Source: Bradymonas sediminis (GTDB lineage: Bacteria > Myxococcota_A > Bradymonadia > Bradymonadales > Bradymonadaceae). Taken from it: a DNA stretch of 64,000 nucleotides. Below, piece after piece: positions 36,789 through 46,355 of this stretch (within the stretch, counting starts at the first letter, position 1; the number at the start of each line of letters is the position of its first letter). The notes below the pieces were generated by a model. It did no database searches, was not told where the DNA came from, and worked only from the letters and a program-made list of their open reading frames with translations. The stretch covers positions 2,581,804 through 2,645,803 of the forward strand of contig NZ_CP030032.1 in NCBI RefSeq assembly GCF_003258315.1, in the 5' to 3' direction. Position numbers and translations under genes: made by a program.

Positions 36789-38456
36789 TTATTTCGCCTC
36801 GTTGGCGATTTTGCGTTGCTCCAGTCGCTCGAGGTCAGCACGACCGGCCTCGATGACTTCCTGCACCGCAGCCGGCGCACCTCGGAAGTCGACCATGGCC
36901 TCGGTCGCCCAGCCCATCACGCGGCCCGGGACGATGCCGATGTAGAGCGTAAGAATCGCGCAGACGACGATGGCGTAACGCGCGCCTTTGCTCGCCGCGG
37001 GGCGAATGTCGCGGGTCACCGGCTTCATATACATGCTGACGATAACGCGCAGGTAGTAGTAGACGCCGGCGAGGCTGGTAAGGACCGCGAAGATCGACAG
37101 GCCGATGAACGCGAACTCACCGGTGGCGGAGCCAACTTCGACCGCCGCCTGGAAGATATAGAGTTTACCGACGAAGCCAGCCAGCGGCGGAATGCCCGCG
37201 CTGGAGAACATGAAGATACCCATGCACAGACCGATGACCGGGTATTTAAACCCGAGTCCGGCGAGCTGGTCGTAGGTCTCAGCGGTTTCGCCACGACGGC
37301 CGAACCAGGCCAGGACGCCGAAGGCGCCGAGGGTCGCGAAGGTGTAGGTGAACAGATAAAAGATCACCGCGTCGTTGAGCACGAAGAACTCGGGGCGGCT
37401 GGCAGCGGCCGTGAAGCCGAGCAGGATATAACCGGCGTGCGCGATACTCGAGTAGGCGAGCATGCGCTTGACGTTGTCTTGTTTGATGGCGACCAGGTTA
37501 CCCAGGAGCATCGAGGCAGCGGCGATGAACAGGAACGCGTCGACCCAGCCGTAGCCGAAGAAACCGCCCTGCAGTTCCGGAATCGAGAAGGCGATAAGGA
37601 AGACGCGCATGATGGCGGCGAAGGCGCCCGCTTTGACCGCGGTGGCCATGAAGCCGGTGCCGGTGCTTGGCGCGCCGGTGTAGACGTCCGGGGTCCAGAA
37701 GTGGAACGGCACCGACGATGCCTTGAACGCAAGACCCGACAGGATAAGCAGGACACCGAATGCGACCATGCCAAGCGAGGCTTTCGCCGACTCGGGGTTC
37801 GCCATCAGTTCGGTGAGCTGCAGGCCAATATACTCGAGGTTGGTGGTGCCGGTGATGCCGTAAATAAGGGCGATACCGTAGAGCATCATGCCCGCGGAGA
37901 ACGCGCCCAGGAAGAAGTACTTCATTCCGGCTTCGGCGCTGCGCGAGTCTTTGCGCAAGAAGCCTGCGACCACGTAGACCGGAATCGACATCACCTCGAA
38001 GCCGAGGAAGAAGGTCAACAGGTCAGCCGCGCCGGCCAGAATAATCACGCCCGAGATGCTAAAGAGCACCAGGACATAGAACTCGGCCCGGTCCATCAGA
38101 TGGCTGCGCAGGTAGCGCGGGCTCATCATCATGGTCAGGATACCGGCCGCGCCGGCAAGCACCGCGAACAGGAGCGTGAACTTATCCAGGTAGAGCATCC
38201 CGTGGAACGCCGGCAACTCCAGGCTCTTATCCCAGAGCATCCAGCAGCTCAATACCAACACGCCCAGCCCGACAGCCGAGAAATTCGCGAGATACCCGCG
38301 CCCCTGGTCCCCGCGATGGAAACCATCGATCAGGATGACCAGCAGCGCCGTGACGGCGGCGATCGCGGCAGGCACCACCGCAAGATACTCGCTCATCATC
38401 GGCGGCGTCAGCATCGCCAGGGTGTTAAATTGGACCATCAAAAGTGCATTAAACAT
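36789..38456 (-). CDS. nuoN: NADH-quinone oxidoreductase subunit N
   Basis: Antiporter-like membrane subunit of respiratory complex I, inner membrane. 555 residues with about 14 hydrophobic segments; E. coli NuoN has 485. Family features include 'AGAADLLTFFLGFEVMSIPVYVVAGFLR', 'GAPSTGTGFMATAVKAGAFAAIMR' with the key Lys, 'KQDNVKRMLAYSSIAHAGYILLG' and 'FGRRGETAETYDQLAGLGFKYP'. It is last in the minus-strand nuoE-F-J-K-L-M-N operon, 90 bases after nuoM. No strong Shine-Dalgarno is visible. Confidence 0.96.
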   Translation of the reverse strand: MFNALLMVQFNTLAMLTPPMMSEYLAVVPAAIAAVTALLVILIDGFHRGDQGRGYLANFSAVGLGVLVLSCWMLWDKSLELPAFHGMLYLDKFTLLFAVLAGAAGILTMMMSPRYLRSHLMDRAEFYVLVLFSISGVIILAGAADLLTFFLGFEVMSIPVYVVAGFLRKDSRSAEAGMKYFFLGAFSAGMMLYGIALIYGITGTTNLEYIGLQLTELMANPESAKASLGMVAFGVLLILSGLAFKASSVPFHFWTPDVYTGAPSTGTGFMATAVKAGAFAAIMRVFLIAFSIPELQGGFFGYGWVDAFLFIAAASMLLGNLVAIKQDNVKRMLAYSSIAHAGYILLGFTAAASRPEFFVLNDAVIFYLFTYTFATLGAFGVLAWFGRRGETAETYDQLAGLGFKYPVIGLCMGIFMFSSAGIPPLAGFVGKLYIFQAAVEVGSATGEFAFIGLSIFAVLTSLAGVYYYLRVIVSMYMKPVTRDIRPAASKGARYAIVVCAILTLYIGIVPGRVMGWATEAMVDFRGAPAAVQEVIEAGRADLERLEQRKIANEAK

Positions 38457-38546
38457 GAGTGACTCTTTTTATTTACCAGTTCGACCGGCCGGAGCGGGTC
38501 GGACAACTCTTAGGCAACTCGCAAAAGAAGCATCGCCGTGAATAGT

Positions 38547-40352
38547 TCAGGGATTATCGGAGGAATCACCGTCGATAATCTTTCCCTTCGGAAGCCAATT
38601 CTCGCCCTGGGTGGGCGTCACAGTCACGGACCCGGTGGCGCTCACATTCGCATCCATATACTGGAGGAATTGGTGCACCGAGCTGTCCATGCGGCTCAAA
38701 AAGAATTTCGGGAAAACGCCCATGACGATGGCCATCACGACGATCGGCACCAGGTAGGTGATCTCACGCGCGTTGAGGTCATGCAGGACTTTATTCTTGG
38801 CGTTGGTCAGCGGGCCGAACATCACGCGGCGGAACATCCACAGCAAGTAGCAAGCGGCGAGGATAACGCCGAAGGCTGCGACGACGGCGAAGATATAGGC
38901 GGTCATCTCGGGGCCGGCCTGCAGCGAGTTCTCCAGCGGGAAGACCGGGGTCTTGCCCAGCTCAAAAGCCTGGCGCGCGCCTTCTGCGGCGTCGGGCGCC
39001 ATGAAGACGACGGGCTCGCTGAACCAGAGGAAGTGACTCTGCGACGCGCCGAGCATGGCCATGAACTCACCGACGAAGCCGTTGAGGCCGGGCAGACCGA
39101 CCGAGGCCAGCATAATGAGGCCGAAGACCCCGGCGAACATCGGCATTTGTTTGGCGATGCCGCCAAACTCGCTGATCTCCATGGTATGGCGGCGCTCCTT
39201 AAGGATGCCGACGCAGAGGAAGAGTCCACCGGTGGCGACACCGTGGGCGATCATAATGTAGATAGCGCCGCTAATTCCCAGCGGGTTCATCGCGACCAGG
39301 CCAAGCACACAGAAGCCAAGGTGAGCCACCGAACTATAGGCGACGACCTTCTTCATATCCGACTGAACCATCGCGATGAGCGCGGCGTAAACGATGCCGA
39401 TGACCGACAGGACCGCGATATAGGGCGCGAAGGCTTTGACGGCTTCGGGGAAGAGCGGGAACGCGAAGCGAAGCAACCCGTAGGTCCCCATCTTCAGCAT
39501 CACGCCGGCCAGGATGACCGAGCCAGCGGTGGGCGCATGCACATGAGCAAGCGGCAACCAGGTATGGAACGGGAACAGCGGCACCTTGATGGCAAACGCC
39601 AACGCGAAGGCGGCGAAGAGGAAGAGCTGCTCTTTGTAGGTCAGGTCGACCGCGAGCATATCCGCCAGCATAAAGCTGTGCTGGCCGCTGGCGTCGCCGG
39701 TCTTCAGGTAGACATAGAGGATGGCGATGAGCATCAACAAGCTGCCGGCCATCGTGAAGATGAAGAATTGGACCGCGGCCTTGATGCGCTTCTCGCCGCC
39801 CCACACACCGATGATGAGATACATCGGGATGAGCATCATCTCCCAGAAGATATAGAAGAGGAAGACGTCGGTCGCCATGAAGGTGCCGAGCATCGCGGTC
39901 TCGATGAAGAGCAGCGCGATCATATATTCTTTGACGTGCTTATCGACCGCCGCGTAGGTCGAGAAGATGGTAATCGGCATCAGGAAGGTGGTCAGGATGA
40001 TCAGCCACAGGCTGATTCCGTCGATCCCGGTCGCGTAGGAGATCCCGAGACTCGGGATCCAGTCCACCGGCCCCTCGATGAGTTGGAAGGTGAACGCGCC
40101 CGCCGACTGGGTCGGGTTCGGGTCGAAATTCAGAAGAATTCCGAGGCTCACGAAAAAGACGCCCAGAGAGAAAATCAACGCGGTATTGCGCAGCGCCCCG
40201 ACCTGCTCTTTGGGAATCAGCATCAATGCCAAGACCCCGAGCAACGGTGCAAAGGTCACCACGGTCAACCACGGAAAACTCCCGTCGGTCAACGCCGTCC
40301 CGAGGGTTAGCGTGGAGGAAATTATGTTCAACATATGTATCGCTTCAAGCAT
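38547..40352 (-). CDS. nuoM: NADH-quinone oxidoreductase subunit M
   Basis: Proton-pumping membrane subunit of complex I. 601 residues. Signatures include 'FYIFWEMMLIPMYLIIGVWGGEKR', 'KVPLFPFHTWLPLAHVHAPTAGSVILAGVMLKMGTYGLLRF', 'QSDMKKVVAYSSVAHLGFCVLG' and 'GLPGLNGFVGEFMAMLG'. The conserved Glu in FWEMM and the Lys in IKVPLFP are present. The start at 40352 has GAGGA nine bases upstream, better than the ATG six codons later. It lies 99 bases downstream of nuoL. Confidence 0.97.
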   Translation of the reverse strand: MLEAIHMLNIISSTLTLGTALTDGSFPWLTVVTFAPLLGVLALMLIPKEQVGALRNTALIFSLGVFFVSLGILLNFDPNPTQSAGAFTFQLIEGPVDWIPSLGISYATGIDGISLWLIILTTFLMPITIFSTYAAVDKHVKEYMIALLFIETAMLGTFMATDVFLFYIFWEMMLIPMYLIIGVWGGEKRIKAAVQFFIFTMAGSLLMLIAILYVYLKTGDASGQHSFMLADMLAVDLTYKEQLFLFAAFALAFAIKVPLFPFHTWLPLAHVHAPTAGSVILAGVMLKMGTYGLLRFAFPLFPEAVKAFAPYIAVLSVIGIVYAALIAMVQSDMKKVVAYSSVAHLGFCVLGLVAMNPLGISGAIYIMIAHGVATGGLFLCVGILKERRHTMEISEFGGIAKQMPMFAGVFGLIMLASVGLPGLNGFVGEFMAMLGASQSHFLWFSEPVVFMAPDAAEGARQAFELGKTPVFPLENSLQAGPEMTAYIFAVVAAFGVILAACYLLWMFRRVMFGPLTNAKNKVLHDLNAREITYLVPIVVMAIVMGVFPKFFLSRMDSSVHQFLQYMDANVSATGSVTVTPTQGENWLPKGKIIDGDSSDNP

Positions 40353-40451
40353 CTATTGACATCCTCGATTAGTCAGCCTGCAAAACTTGATTCATTCGAC
40401 CGCCGGTGCGCGCTGAGACGCACGCGGCAGTCCTCACTCGATTCGAACGAC

Positions 40452-42599
40452 TTAAATGCACGCGGGGTACATCACCGCCAGGACAATCAAAACCAGTCCC
40501 AGCGCGATATAGATCGCGTAGCGTTGCACGTTGCCGCTCTCCAGATTGCTCAGGATGCCGCCGAATGCCGCGGCGAGCCACGCCAAGCCGTTGGCGATCA
40601 ATCCGTCGATGATATTGTGGTCGAACCAGCCAAGCGCGCGACCGAATTTAACCGAACCCTGCACGAAGACCGCGTCGTAGGCCTCGTCGACCCAGTACTT
40701 GTTCTTAAGCACTTTGTGCAGTCCGCGCACGCGCTCGGAGATCTCTCCGGGCAGCTCGGGGCGTTTGAGATACATAAACCAGGCGGTGCCGATTCCGCCG
40801 CCAGCGATGATGATGCTGACCGCCGCGGAGATGGCCTCGGCGGTGTACGGATGCGCGCCGAAGCGGCCAAAATAGCGGAAGTTGTTGGAGACGACGAAGA
40901 CTTCGTCGAGCCAATGCTCGAAACCGAGCATGATATTATAAGCGGTGCCGTCGTGGAGTCCGAGCCACCCCGGAACGAAATGCGGGAAGCCGATATAACC
41001 CGAAATCACGGCCAGAATGGCCAGGACCAACAGCGGAATCGCCATGGTAGGCGGAGACTCATGCAGGTGCGAGATGGTTTCGGCGTCGGCGCGGCACTCA
41101 CCCTCGAAGGTCATGAAATACGCGCGGAACATATAGAAGGCGGTCATCGCGGCGGTCAGAAGACCCATGATGAAGAAGAACCAGTTGAACCCGACGACCC
41201 AACCCGCCACGTCGACGGCGCCTTCACTAAGAATGGGGCTCGCCTGCACGGTGGTCAAAAGGTCGATGGAGATACCGTTGGCCACGACATCCGGGACCGA
41301 CAGGATATGAGCGTTGGACAGGGCGCTCCACAGGATAAGGTCCTTGGAGAAGAAGCCGCTGAAGAACGGCACACCCGAGATGGCCAGACACGCGATGAGG
41401 AAGGTCTTGGAGGTGACGGGCATATATTTCTTTAGCCCGCCCATCTTTCGCATATCCTGCTCGTCGCTCATCGCGTGAATCACGCTACCGGCGCCCAGGA
41501 AGAGCAACGCTTTGAAGAAAGCGTGTGTCATAAGGTGGAAGACGGCCGCGCCATAAGCGCCCACGCCAACCGCCAGGAACATATAACCGAGCTGGCTGAC
41601 GGTGGAATACGCCAGGACTTTCTTGATGTCGTTCTGCACCAGCGCGATGGTCGCGGCGCCAAAGGCGGTCAAGCAACCCACCGTGGCGATCACGATGCCG
41701 GCAACCGGGTCCAGCGAGAACACGAAGTTCATGCGGCAGATAAGGAAGACACCGGCGGTGACCATGGTCGCCGCATGCATCAGCGCGGAGACCGGCGTCG
41801 GGCCAGCCATGGCGTCGGGCAACCAGGTATACAGCGGAATCTGCGCACTCTTACCGGTGGCGGCCATGAACAGCAGCAGCGACACGGGAAGCGCGATCGG
41901 CAGCAGGTTGATGGCGGTCTCCGGGTTGGTCGCGATCATCTCGATCGAGCCATAATCGAAGGTGCCGGTTTCGTAGAATAGCAGGAAGATCGCGGACAGA
42001 AACGCGAAGTCACCCACACGGTTGATGATAAACGCCTTCTGACCCGCAATGGCCTTGGCCTCATCGGTGTACCAGAAGCCAACGAGCAGATAACTGCTGA
42101 CGCCGACGCCCTCCCAACCGATGAAGGTGACCAGCATATTCTTGCCGAGCACCAGCAGGAGCATGGCAAAGACAAACAGGTTCAAATAGGCGAAATAGCG
42201 CCATTTGGCCGGGTCTTTGGCCATATAGCCGACCGAATAGATGTGGATCAAAAAGCCCACGCCCGTGATGATCAGGATCATCAGCGCGCTGAGCGGGTCG
42301 AGCAGGAATGAGATATCCAGCGACAACGCGCCCGAATAGATCCACTCATAGACGACATAGGTCGCCTGGCCGTATTGCCAGACCTCCTCACCATTCACGT
42401 TGACCATGGCGCCCTGACGGAAAAGCGTCAGCGCGGCGACCATCGAGAAAAGGAAGGACATGAAGATCGACGACGGCCCAATCCAATCGAGGAGTTTCGA
42501 CGGAAGTTTGGCGCCCAAGAGCCCGTTGATGATTGCCCCGAGTAACGGGAACAATACGATCAAACCAAGCACACTAAAATTTGTAAGATGCGGTTCCAT
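40452..42599 (-). CDS. nuoL: NADH-quinone oxidoreductase subunit L
   Basis: Largest antiporter-like complex I subunit. 715 residues; E. coli NuoL has 613. Key blocks: 'FIGWEGVGVSSYLLVGFWY', 'GKSAQIPLYTWLPDAMAGPTPVSALMHAATMVTAGVFLICR', 'QNDIKKVLAYSTVSQLGYMFLAVG' and 'THAFFKALLFLGAGSVIHAM'. The C-terminal part contains the long amphipathic region that clamps the membrane arm. The extra length is spread over C-terminal loops. It lies 156 bases downstream of nuoK, with nothing else recognised in that gap. Confidence 0.97.
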   Translation of the reverse strand: MEPHLTNFSVLGLIVLFPLLGAIINGLLGAKLPSKLLDWIGPSSIFMSFLFSMVAALTLFRQGAMVNVNGEEVWQYGQATYVVYEWIYSGALSLDISFLLDPLSALMILIITGVGFLIHIYSVGYMAKDPAKWRYFAYLNLFVFAMLLLVLGKNMLVTFIGWEGVGVSSYLLVGFWYTDEAKAIAGQKAFIINRVGDFAFLSAIFLLFYETGTFDYGSIEMIATNPETAINLLPIALPVSLLLFMAATGKSAQIPLYTWLPDAMAGPTPVSALMHAATMVTAGVFLICRMNFVFSLDPVAGIVIATVGCLTAFGAATIALVQNDIKKVLAYSTVSQLGYMFLAVGVGAYGAAVFHLMTHAFFKALLFLGAGSVIHAMSDEQDMRKMGGLKKYMPVTSKTFLIACLAISGVPFFSGFFSKDLILWSALSNAHILSVPDVVANGISIDLLTTVQASPILSEGAVDVAGWVVGFNWFFFIMGLLTAAMTAFYMFRAYFMTFEGECRADAETISHLHESPPTMAIPLLVLAILAVISGYIGFPHFVPGWLGLHDGTAYNIMLGFEHWLDEVFVVSNNFRYFGRFGAHPYTAEAISAAVSIIIAGGGIGTAWFMYLKRPELPGEISERVRGLHKVLKNKYWVDEAYDAVFVQGSVKFGRALGWFDHNIIDGLIANGLAWLAAAFGGILSNLESGNVQRYAIYIALGLVLIVLAVMYPACI

Positions 42600-42755
42600 G
42601 TCAGCGAGTCTCGCTCCAGCAGAAATTCATTCCGTGGAATTCATTTCAGGGTGGTTGAGTCCTAAAAAGATACGGGCCTAATGTGCCCTTCTTCCACAAA
42701 TCGGGCCTGGATTATGGCCCGGTCGGTTATGCGCGCGGCGTGCAAAGATAGACGT

Positions 42756-43067
42756 CTAATATTGCAGCTCAGCAGCCTGATCGACGTTGACGCTACGCTT
42801 ATGCCGAAAGAGGTGGATAATAATCGCCAGCCCCACGGCGGCTTCGGCCGCGGCAACTGCGATGACAAAAAATGCAAAGATCTGCCCATCCAGGTCGACG
42901 CGGTATTTGCTAAACGCAATGAACGTCAGGTTCACGGAGTTAAGCATCAACTCGATGCACATAAAGAGCGTGATGGCGTTTCGCCGGATCATTACACCGA
43001 GCAAGCCAAGGCTAAAAACAGCCGCGGCGAGGATCAGGTAATGAGCCAGTGTGGGTTCCCAGATCAT
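42756..43067 (-). CDS. nuoK: NADH-quinone oxidoreductase subunit K
   Basis: 103 residues with three membrane helices, matching the family's normal length (about 100). The diagnostic segments '[35 protein letters not shown]' and '[27 protein letters not shown]' carry the conserved membrane Glu residues in CIELML and AAAEAAVG. Its start is 62 bases after the nuoJ stop. Confidence 0.97.
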   Translation of the reverse strand: MIWEPTLAHYLILAAAVFSLGLLGVMIRRNAITLFMCIELMLNSVNLTFIAFSKYRVDLDGQIFAFFVIAVAAAEAAVGLAIIIHLFRHKRSVNVDQAAELQY

Positions 43068-43129
43068 CGATTAACTCCAGATGAATCCCGCCCAAAACGC
43101 GGCGGGATCTCGTCATATAAAAAGCGTTT

Positions 43130-43969
43130 TTATAGTCGTTTCTTAGCAAGAATCACGGCGCCCACGATGGCGGCGAGCAACAGAATCGCCGTCAACTCGA
43201 AGGGGACCACGAAGCGGTTGACCAGCAAAAGGCTGATCGGCTCGACGGTGCCGAAGACGGTGCCGGAGCGGTCCTTGCCGCCGCCGCGGATGGCGACCGG
43301 GCGCCCATCGGGGCCCATCGCTTTTCCGGGGTGCTCGGCCGACGGCAGCTTCTCCATCAGCCCGGGCGGGACCACATAGGGCGTATCGTCATTGAATCTT
43401 GCGTATTTATCGGTCGCGTAGGTCGTCTCGCCCGAATTCCAGGAGCGCAGCTTGTCTGCGTAGCGCAGTTCAAGCGCGTCCTCGGTATTAAAGGCGTAGA
43501 GGCCGGGAATCGCGGTTTCAACTTCCACGACGTTCGAGGCCTTGGCCTCGCCCTCCCCTTCGGCATCCGTCGCCTGGGCTTGCTTCGCCTCGGCGAGGGT
43601 CGCGTCGACCTTGTCGAAGTCGACCACCGCAACGATGGCAGAAGCCGCAAAGATAAAGACGGCCACCGAGGAGGCGACAGCCAATATCTGATGCAGGCTA
43701 AACAGCCGTGGGCCCAGGTCCTCGTCGCTCAGATTGAGCAACATAATGATAAACAGGAAGAGCACCATGATGGCGCCCCCGTAAACCAGGATCTGGATGA
43801 CGGCCATGAAATGCGCCGACAATAACACGTAGAGCCCGGCAAAACAGAAGAAGTCGGCGATAAGCGCCAACGCACTGTAGAGCGGGTTACGAAAGAGGAC
43901 GACTGCCAGGCTCGTGGCAAGCACGCCGGCTGTAAATATCCAAAAAAATAGGGGTTCCCAAAAACCCAT
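43130..43969 (-). CDS. nuoJ: NADH-quinone oxidoreductase subunit J with enlarged loop
   Basis: 279 residues against a usual 165-200. The N-terminal helices ('YSALALIADFFCFAGLYVLLSAHFMAVIQILVYGGAIMVLFLFIIMLLN') carry the family signature and the pi-bulge region of TM3. A hydrophilic stretch of about 100 residues rich in Glu, Ala, Asp and Gly follows ('VDATLAEAKQAQATDAEGEGEAKASNV...GKAMGPDGRPVAIRGGG') before the last helix (VNRFVVPFELTAILLLAAIVGAVILAKKR). The inserted loop is unusual and of unknown effect. Confidence 0.95.
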   Translation of the reverse strand: MGFWEPLFFWIFTAGVLATSLAVVLFRNPLYSALALIADFFCFAGLYVLLSAHFMAVIQILVYGGAIMVLFLFIIMLLNLSDEDLGPRLFSLHQILAVASSVAVFIFAASAIVAVVDFDKVDATLAEAKQAQATDAEGEGEAKASNVVEVETAIPGLYAFNTEDALELRYADKLRSWNSGETTYATDKYARFNDDTPYVVPPGLMEKLPSAEHPGKAMGPDGRPVAIRGGGKDRSGTVFGTVEPISLLLVNRFVVPFELTAILLLAAIVGAVILAKKRL

Positions 43970-44131
43970 GAACTACTCTCCTTCTGACAGACACGACTCC
44001 AAAAATGGAGCGCCGTGAAAGATATCGTGACTGACGAGATACGGCTTCAATCTCGCGTCTGATAGCGCATTTATACCAACAGGTCAAAGCCGCGCGGCGC
44101 GCGGTTTAGCGCAAAAAATAAGCTCTTATAA

Positions 44132-45445
44132 TTAAGCGACTTCAATCCCGGTATTGCGGGCTTTTCCCCACGCGGGGAACGAGCAGCAACCGTCTTTGAT
44201 ATGTGCCTCAAACTCGTCGGTGAAGACCTGCACATAGCTGCGAAGCGGCACCGCGAAGGCGTCGCCGAGGGCGCAAATCGTATTGCCCTGGACGTTGTTG
44301 ACCATGTCGAGCAGCAGCTCGAGGTCTTCCATGCGCCCTCGCCCGTTCTCGATCGCGTCGAGCACCTTGGCCGACCAGCCACTGCCCTCGCGGCACGGGG
44401 TACACTGGCCGCAGGACTCATGGTGATAGAAGTGGGCGATACGCGCGGCCAGCCGCACGATGCAGGTGGATTGGTCAAAGAAGGTGATGCAACCGGTGCC
44501 CATGGTGCTGCCGAACTCGCGCATCCCCTCGATCGCCATCGGCGCGTCGAGCGCGTCGGCGGTCAAGATAGAGCAGGAGGACCCGCCCGGCACGATCGCC
44601 TTAAGCTCGCTGCCGTCGAGCATGCCGCCGCCGTATTCCTCGAGCAATTCACGGATCGTGATGCCGGAAGGCGCCTCGTAGACGCCGGGCTTTTTAATAT
44701 GGCCGGACAAACCGTAGAGCTTGGGCCCACCGTTTTTCTCAACGCCGATCGACGCGAACCACTCACCACCCTTCTCGATGATAAACGGAATGGCCGAGAT
44801 CGACTCGACGTTATTGACCAGGGTCGGCGCGCCGAAGACGCCCACGATTGCCGGGAACGGCGGCTTAAGGCGGGGTTTACCCGGCTTTCCTTCGAGGCCC
44901 TCGATCATGCCCGTCTCCTCACCGCAGATATACGCGCCGGCCGAGGAGTGGACGTTGAGGTCGAAGTCAAAGCCCGACTTGCCCATGATATCTTTGCCCA
45001 GCAGGCCCTTGGCGTAGCACTCGTCGATGGCCGCCTGGAGTCGCCGCTGCGCCAACTGAAGCTCGCCGCGCACGAAGATATAGCCGTAGCGAATCCCCAG
45101 GGTATGCGCGGTGATGATGCAGCCCTCGATCAGGCGCATCGGGTCGAGCTCCATCAGGTAGCGGTCCTTGAACGTCCCCGGCTCACCCTCGTCGGCGTTG
45201 ACGACCATATACATCGGCACGTCCGAATCCTTGGGCATGAAGCTCCACTTCACCCCGGTGGGGAAACCTGCACCACCGCGGCCGCGAAGGTTCGACTTCT
45301 TGACCTCATCGATGATGGTCGGCCCGTCCATCGTCAGGGCTTTTTTAAGCGCCTGAAATCCGCCGTGGGCCTCATAGACCTTGAGCGTATGGGCGTTGGG
45401 GATCGAAAAGTTCCGGCTGAAATAGAGTTCATCCATGGTCGTCAC
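44132..45445 (-). CDS. nuoF: NADH-quinone oxidoreductase subunit F
   Basis: NADH-binding, FMN- and [4Fe-4S]-carrying subunit, 437 residues. Motifs: GRGGAGFPTGVKWSF (FMN), NADEGEPGTFKDR, GAGAYICGEETGMIEGLEGKPGKPR-type NADH site, and the cluster N3 ligands in SCGQCTPCREG plus a Cys near GNTICALGDA. A GTG at 45445 (AAGG close by) or the ATG at 45436 may be the start. It follows nuoE by 109 bases. The gap to nuoJ (162 bases) contains no NuoG, H or I. Confidence 0.97.
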   Translation of the reverse strand: MTTMDELYFSRNFSIPNAHTLKVYEAHGGFQALKKALTMDGPTIIDEVKKSNLRGRGGAGFPTGVKWSFMPKDSDVPMYMVVNADEGEPGTFKDRYLMELDPMRLIEGCIITAHTLGIRYGYIFVRGELQLAQRRLQAAIDECYAKGLLGKDIMGKSGFDFDLNVHSSAGAYICGEETGMIEGLEGKPGKPRLKPPFPAIVGVFGAPTLVNNVESISAIPFIIEKGGEWFASIGVEKNGGPKLYGLSGHIKKPGVYEAPSGITIRELLEEYGGGMLDGSELKAIVPGGSSCSILTADALDAPMAIEGMREFGSTMGTGCITFFDQSTCIVRLAARIAHFYHHESCGQCTPCREGSGWSAKVLDAIENGRGRMEDLELLLDMVNNVQGNTICALGDAFAVPLRSYVQVFTDEFEAHIKDGCCSFPAWGKARNTGIEVA

Positions 45446-45554
45446 GCGCCTTCAAATTACTTGAGACAATACATCTGGGAGCTGCGAATCGTTCAACGAG
45501 TACTTCAGAAACGAGCCGCATAAGTGTCTGCGTCGAAAAGCTTCGCGCAAAAAA

Positions 45555-46082
45555 TTAATGCATACCCGCGGGCTGCGGAAGCAGCGACACGCGCGCCTCG
45601 AGCTTGGCGAACATCGCATCGAACTTCGCGTCGTCGAGTTTCTCGAAATATTCGATCTCCCCGTCGGAATAGGTCACCATCAGCATCGGCGCGCCGCCGC
45701 ATGCGGCCAGGCACTCGACTTCTGAGAGCGTATATTTGCCGTCCGCGGTGGTCTCACCGGAGCGGATATTCAAGCGGTCTTCAATGCGGTTAATCAGGTC
45801 GAAACCGCCGCAAACCGCGCAGGTGAACGTGGTGCATACCTGCAGGTGTGCTTTACCAACGGGCTGCTTATTATACATGGTATAAAAAGTAGCGGTGGCC
45901 AGCACTTGAGCGGGGTTAAGCGCGAGACGCTCGGCCAAATAGTCCATGACTTCGACTGAGATCCAGCCAAACTCGGCCTGTGCCAACAAAAGCGAAGGCA
46001 GCAGCGCTGCGTGGGTATTCGGGTAGCGAGACACGAGCGTCTGGAATTTGGTCTCGGCCTCTTCGGAAAATTGTAATGCCAT
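45555..46082 (-). CDS. nuoE: NADH-quinone oxidoreductase subunit E
   Basis: First gene of the minus-strand nuo operon, 175 residues. Thioredoxin-like [2Fe-2S] subunit: cluster N1a ligands appear as CTTFTCAVCGG and ECLAACGGAPM. The N-terminal 'YPNTHAALLPSLLLAQAEFGWISVEVMDYLAERL' helix is typical. The operon promoter should lie in 46083-46255; no clear -35/-10 pair was identified. Confidence 0.96.
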   Translation of the reverse strand: MALQFSEEAETKFQTLVSRYPNTHAALLPSLLLAQAEFGWISVEVMDYLAERLALNPAQVLATATFYTMYNKQPVGKAHLQVCTTFTCAVCGGFDLINRIEDRLNIRSGETTADGKYTLSEVECLAACGGAPMLMVTYSDGEIEYFEKLDDAKFDAMFAKLEARVSLLPQPAGMH

Positions 46083-46255
46083 AGCCTGGGAGTCCTAAAG
46101 GGATCGATAAGCGCAGATTCTACGCGTTATGGACGCGAATAAAGCCGCCAATGAGCCTCCGTCGCCGCCCATACGCGCGACGCCGGCAATTGCTCGGGGC
46201 AGAACTAGTTGGAAGGGGCGTGAATTGTCAAGATTGCACCGACTTTCGCGGCCCC

Positions 46256-46352
46256 CGGCGCAGTCGGGCGAGGCAAAAAGACCCGCGCGGCGCAAAATGC
46301 ACCGCCCGGGTCTTGTCATAGGCGCGGCGGCGATCGAATCGCGGCGCCAAAC
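46256..46352 (-). repeat. Direct repeat copy A (97 bp) with terminator
   Basis: About 91% identical (roughly eight substitutions and one single-base indel) to 48614-48709. It contains a minus-strand terminator hairpin around GACCCG...CGGGTC with a T-run on the minus-strand exit side, plus an inner near-palindrome CGGCGATCGAATCGCGG. The copy begins three bases after the stop codon of the collagen-like lipoprotein gene. Confidence 0.9.
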
Positions 46353-46355
46353 CGA

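Noticed and set aside
36753-38462. Plus-strand ORF of 569 residues opposite nuoN
   Set aside because: Arg/Glu/His-rich reverse-complement frame of a membrane protein gene. The nuoN reading has conserved motifs.
38538-40310. Plus-strand ORF of 590 residues opposite nuoM
   Set aside because: Same reason as for nuoN: a shadow frame in a membrane protein gene.
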